From: Clostridium mobile
Lineage (GTDB): Bacteria; Bacillota; Clostridia; Clostridiales; Clostridiaceae
Assembly: GCF_018918285.1 (NCBI RefSeq)
Contig: NZ_JAHLQF010000004.1
Span: 124,001 to 188,000 of the forward strand
Length of the DNA: 64,000 bases
Reading direction: 5' to 3'
Under the pieces are notes generated by a model. That model had not been told where the DNA came from. It did no database searches and worked only from the letters and a program-made list of their open reading frames with translations. This document shows positions 60,574 to 64,000 of the stretch, in pieces. Positions within the stretch are counted from its first letter, which is position 1; every line of letters begins with the position of its first letter. The position numbers and the translations under genes were made by a program.

Positions 60574-61623
60574 TTAGTATTTTGATTTTACTTCAGTCCA
60601 AATTCTATCATACAATTCTAATGATGAGGATAAATCTTCAAATACCTCACTATTTTCAAGATCTTCTATATTTGGATAAGCAGCTTTATCTGAAGTTAAC
60701 TCCTTTGGAAGTTGTTTTATTACTTCATCCTGTGGTGATGAATATCCTATAAATTCTACATTTTTAAGAGCTACATCTGTTTTACACATGTAATTTATGA
60801 ACTTTTCTGATAACTCTTTATTATTGCTTCCTTTTGGTATAACCATAGAATCATACCAAATGTTTGTACCTTCCTTTGGAATTACATATTCTAAGTCAGG
60901 ATTTTCTCTTTTCATGTACATAGCATCACCTGACCAAACAACAGCTAATGCCGCTTCTCCACCTATCATTTTATCCTTAACTTCGTCTCCCACATAAGCA
61001 AGAACCAATGGCAACTGCTCTATTAAGGCTTTCTTTACATTTTGTAATTCGTTTTGATCCTTACTGTTTAATGAGTAGCCTAGCATTTTTTGTGTAATTC
61101 CTATGGAGTCACGAATACTGTCAAGCATAAATATTTTCTTGCTGTATTTTTCATCCCATAGTATCTTCCAACTATCTACAGGTTCTTTAACCATAGTTTT
61201 ATTATATATAATTCCTACTGTTCCCCACATATATGGTACTGAATATTCATTTTTAGGATCGAAAGCTAAATTCTTAAATCTGTCTTGAATTAGTCCATAG
61301 TTTGATACATTATTCATATCTATTTTGTGAAGCATATCTTCATCTATCATTTTCTTTATCATATAATCTGAAGGAATTAAAACATCGTAGTCATCTGATC
61401 CTGCTTTCATCTTTGCATACATTTCTTCATTTGTAGCAAATTCTTCATATATAACTTTTACATTGTTTTCTTTTTCAAAGCTTTCTATAACTGACTTATC
61501 GATATAATCTCCCCAGTTGTAGACTTTTAAAACTTCCTTATCACTTTTTCCGCAAGCTGTAAGGCTTAAAATCATAACCAGTGATAATGATAATAATACT
61601 AGATTTTTTAAAACTCTTTTCAT
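60574..61623 (-). CDS. potD: Spermidine/putrescine-binding lipoprotein PotD
   Basis: 349 residues. Lipoprotein signal with lipobox LTAC (Cys24). Type-1 periplasmic polyamine-binding fold: LKVYNWGDYIDKSVIESFEKE, YDVLIPSDYMIKKM, VPYMWGTVGIIYN, and GEAALAVVWSGDAMYM. It captures polyamine outside the membrane for the PotABC transporter. Its start codon overlaps the potC stop (ATGA). Confidence 0.92.
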   Translation of the reverse strand: MKRVLKNLVLLSLSLVMILSLTACGKSDKEVLKVYNWGDYIDKSVIESFEKENNVKVIYEEFATNEEMYAKMKAGSDDYDVLIPSDYMIKKMIDEDMLHKIDMNNVSNYGLIQDRFKNLAFDPKNEYSVPYMWGTVGIIYNKTMVKEPVDSWKILWDEKYSKKIFMLDSIRDSIGITQKMLGYSLNSKDQNELQNVKKALIEQLPLVLAYVGDEVKDKMIGGEAALAVVWSGDAMYMKRENPDLEYVIPKEGTNIWYDSMVIPKGSNNKELSEKFINYMCKTDVALKNVEFIGYSSPQDEVIKQLPKELTSDKAAYPNIEDLENSEVFEDLSSSLELYDRIWTEVKSKY

Positions 61624-62411
61624 TTTATTTTCCCCTTTCTCCCTCCATCTCCAGACATTCTATTGTTGACTATCAATAATAATAATATAACGCTAGCAAA
61701 CATTATGCTTAAAAGTGCGTTAATTTTAGGATTAACTCCTCTTCTTGCCATAGACCATATGGTTATAGATAAATTTGAAACTCCTGAGCCAGTAGTAAAG
61801 AAACTTATTACAAAATCATCTATAGACATAGTAAATGCTAATAAGAATCCAGTAAATATTCCAGGAGCAATTTGAGGTATTATAACCTTTCTGAAGGCAT
61901 ACATAGGAGTTGCTCCTAGATCTAATGCCGCGTCATATACTCTTACATCCAATTGCTTCAATTTAGGTAATACAGAAAGTATTACATAAGGTATATTTAT
62001 AGTTATATGCGCAAGTAACATGGTAAAGAATCCCAATTGCTTGTTAGCAAATATAAAAAGAAGCATTAGGGATATACCTGTAACAATATCAGGATTTAAC
62101 ACAGGCAAATATGTTATATTCATTACCATTGCTTTAGTAAATTTCTTCATATCTTGCATACCAATTGCTGCAAGAGTTCCTATAATCGTTGCACAAACTG
62201 ATGCAATAAGGGCTATCATAATTGTATTATAAAGGGAAGTCATAATTTGCTGATCCTTAAACAATTGTATATACCAATCAAAGGTAAAGCCCGTCCAGTT
62301 CGCTCTTGATTTAGAGCTATTAAAAGAAAAAACTATTAGCACCACTATTGGAGCATATAAAAATGTAAATATCATAGCTGTATATATTTTTTTTAAAGCT
62401 GACTTCACCAT
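61620..62411 (-). CDS. potC: Polyamine ABC transporter permease PotC
   Basis: 263 residues, six membrane helices; EAA loop DAALDLGATPMYAFRKVIIPQI contacts the ATPase. Starts inside the last codons of potB and ends in the potD start, so it is translationally coupled on both sides. Confidence 0.93.
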   Translation of the reverse strand: MVKSALKKIYTAMIFTFLYAPIVVLIVFSFNSSKSRANWTGFTFDWYIQLFKDQQIMTSLYNTIMIALIASVCATIIGTLAAIGMQDMKKFTKAMVMNITYLPVLNPDIVTGISLMLLFIFANKQLGFFTMLLAHITINIPYVILSVLPKLKQLDVRVYDAALDLGATPMYAFRKVIIPQIAPGIFTGFLLAFTMSIDDFVISFFTTGSGVSNLSITIWSMARRGVNPKINALLSIMFASVILLLLIVNNRMSGDGGRKGKIK

Positions 62412-63229
62412 AAACCTCCCCCTTCATTTTCTTTTTCATATTTCAAGTTAATACCCATACCAACTACCATAATGAGCATTAACACAATAGAAAGGGCAGA
62501 TCCAAATCCCCAATTCCTTGTAGTTAGGAATTGTTCTTGGATTAAGTTTCCAATGAGAGTAAATTGACCTCCACCAAGCAATCTAGATATTACAAAGGTA
62601 GTTAATGCAGGCATAAACACCATTATAACTCCTGATAAAACTCCTGGAAGACTCAATGGAAATATTATTCTCTTGAAAACTGTAAATGGTGGAGCACCTA
62701 AATCTTCTGCTGCGTCAAGTACAGCCTTATCCATCTTAACCAGAACAGAATAAATTGGTAATACCATAAAAGGTAAAAAATTATACACCATACCTAATAC
62801 AACAGCTTTCTCTGTATATAGAAGGTTTGGAGCGTTTAAACCGAAAAAATTAAAAATAGAAGCTACTATGCCGTTTTTCTCTAGCAAAGTCATCCATGCA
62901 TATGTTCTAGCAAGAAAGTTCATCCACATTGGTATAACAAAGAGAACAACTAAAGTACTTTTCTTTGTTAAATTTTTGCTCGCTAATATCATAGCCATAG
63001 GATATCCCAGTATTAGACATATAGCAGTACTAATAGCTGCCAGGGATAAAGATCTCTTAAAAACCATTATATATATAGGTTCAAATACTCTTTTTATATG
63101 TTCAAGTGTAAAGTGAATTCCGTTAGCATCTACTGATACTACACTGTAGCATAGAACTAAAGCAAGGGGGATAATAGTAAAGATTATCATCCACAATACA
63201 TAAGGGTATGCCATCCATTTCCTTTTCAT
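62405..63229 (-). CDS. potB: Polyamine ABC transporter permease PotB
   Basis: 274 residues, six membrane helices; EAA loop DAAEDLGAPPFTVFKRIIFPLS. Its ATG directly follows the potA stop codon (TAG-ATG), and its end overlaps potC. Confidence 0.93.
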   Translation of the reverse strand: MKRKWMAYPYVLWMIIFTIIPLALVLCYSVVSVDANGIHFTLEHIKRVFEPIYIMVFKRSLSLAAISTAICLILGYPMAMILASKNLTKKSTLVVLFVIPMWMNFLARTYAWMTLLEKNGIVASIFNFFGLNAPNLLYTEKAVVLGMVYNFLPFMVLPIYSVLVKMDKAVLDAAEDLGAPPFTVFKRIIFPLSLPGVLSGVIMVFMPALTTFVISRLLGGGQFTLIGNLIQEQFLTTRNWGFGSALSIVLMLIMVVGMGINLKYEKENEGGGLW

Positions 63230-64000
63230 CTATCTACTCACCTTTTTCATTATGTGAATATCTGAAGGAATTATCTTCATGCCTACCTTAGTGTTTACTG
63301 GTTCCATTGTAGTGCTATGAACCAACCATTTAATTCCTTTAGCCATAACAGCCATTTCATAATGTACACCCTTAAATATAACTGATTGTACTTCCCCTTC
63401 AATCATTCCTTCACTTACATCTACTAATTTTATATCTTCAGGTCTTATAACCACATCTATGTTTTCATTTGGTTCAAAACCTTTATCTACACAAACAAAT
63501 CCATGACCTGCAAATTCCACAAAGCAATCCTTAACCATTACTCCATCTACTATATTGCTTTCACCTATAAAATCCGCCACAAAAGCATTTTTAGGTTCAT
63601 TATATATGTCTACTGGAGTTCCAATTTGCTGAATTTTTCCTTCATTCATTACTACTATTGTATCTGACATGGTAAGAGCTTCTTCTTGGTCATGAGTTAC
63701 AAATACAAATGTTATTCCAAGCCTTTGCTGGATATTTTTCAGTTCTAATTGCATATCTTTTCTAAGCTTTAAGTCGAGGGCACCTAAAGGCTCATCAAGA
63801 AGCAAAACCTCTGGTTCATTTACCAGTGCTCTTGCAATAGCAATACGCTGCTGTTGGCCTCCACTCAAGGAATCTATGGATCTTCTCTCAAATCCAACTA
63901 GATTAACCAACTCCAACATTTCCTTAACTTTTTTGTCTATTTCCGTTTTGCTGAGTTTCTTAATTTTAAGACCGAATGCAATATTTTCATATACATTCAT
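63230..64000 (-). CDS. potA: Polyamine ABC transporter ATPase PotA, 5'-truncated by window edge
   Basis: 256 codons are visible and the frame is open at the right edge, so the Walker A region lies outside. Present are the helical segment [11 protein letters not shown], signature [15 protein letters not shown], Walker [13 protein letters not shown], the switch His of FVTHDQEEA, and the C-terminal regulatory TOBE domain ([12 protein letters not shown] onwards). It powers uptake through PotBC. Order potA-potB-potC-potD is the standard one. Confidence 0.93.
   Translation of the reverse strand: MNVYENIAFGLKIKKLSKTEIDKKVKEMLELVNLVGFERRSIDSLSGGQQQRIAIARALVNEPEVLLLDEPLGALDLKLRKDMQLELKNIQQRLGITFVFVTHDQEEALTMSDTIVVMNEGKIQQIGTPVDIYNEPKNAFVADFIGESNIVDGVMVKDCFVEFAGHGFVCVDKGFEPNENIDVVIRPEDIKLVDVSEGMIEGEVQSVIFKGVHYEMAVMAKGIKWLVHSTTMEPVNTKVGMKIIPSDIHIMKKVSR

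Overview
The window is AT-rich, gene-dense DNA from a low-GC Gram-positive anaerobe, most likely Clostridium sensu stricto. I suspect the C. botulinum group I / C. sporogenes neighbourhood, but that is an inference. Reasons: strong GGAGG-type ribosome binding sites on most genes, spore and anaerobe markers (a YtfI/YtfJ pair, rubrerythrin, a subtilase-like relative of the Csp germination proteases), a cell-wall-binding-repeat-2 surface protein, two FeoAB iron transporters, and almost no G+C-rich sequence. I see no rRNA, tRNA, phage, insertion sequence or CRISPR array.

Layout. 1-4 kb: the 3' end of an N5-(carboxyethyl)ornithine synthase gene, a secreted M28 peptidase and an APH-like kinase. 4-9.5 kb: a tandem duplication carrying tiny Cys-containing proteins with a small membrane partner, then a 1171-residue S-layer-like protein. 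10-18.6 kb: acyltransferase, SEC-C protein, Rpn-type nuclease, polysaccharide deacetylase, MnmM-type tRNA methyltransferase, a TIM-barrel protein, patatin and a membrane protein. 18.8-25.2 kb: MASE3-type histidine kinase, six-blade lectin-like propeller, SDR, DUF1275 protein, and a membrane protein with an upstream truncated paralogue. 25.6-37.3 kb: iron and transport region with a DtxR/MntR regulator divergent from feoA-feoB, PrsW, MATE, a beta-lactamase-fold hydrolase, then a second feoA-feoB operon behind a Fur-box-like site that continues into a nicotianamine-synthase-like methyltransferase-fold protein and a flippase-like protein, and a purine permease. 37.4-46.5 kb: small membrane proteins, DinB, rubrerythrin, a pseudo-subtilase, and a three-gene run ending in ytfJ. 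46.6-60.3 kb: MscS channel, S41 protease, AIM24, lysophospholipase, formamidase-like protein, a glycerate operon (regulator, permease, kinase), a chemoreceptor, split chromate transporter and a PepT-like peptidase. 60.5-64 kb: potABCD, with potA cut by the right edge.

The most unusual content is intergenic. At least four families of dispersed palindromic sequence occupy the gaps: a ~65-bp palindrome in two sequence types (A and B) with about a dozen full copies and several half copies; a ~190-bp structured element (C) in three copies, always next to A/B copies; a 150-bp two-hairpin element (D) in two copies that differ at five positions although they lie 35 kb apart; and a ~59-nt hairpin (E) in two copies. 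None overlaps a gene body, apart from terminal contacts with stop codons. They look like MITE/REP-type or structured RNA elements that accumulate at 3' ends of genes.

Functional links visible here: the two Feo systems appear to be under different metalloregulators; the glycerate regulator, permease and kinase form one transcription unit; the four pot genes overlap or abut each other; YtfI/YtfJ and a membrane-anchored protein of unknown function run in one direction, suggesting a sporulation role.
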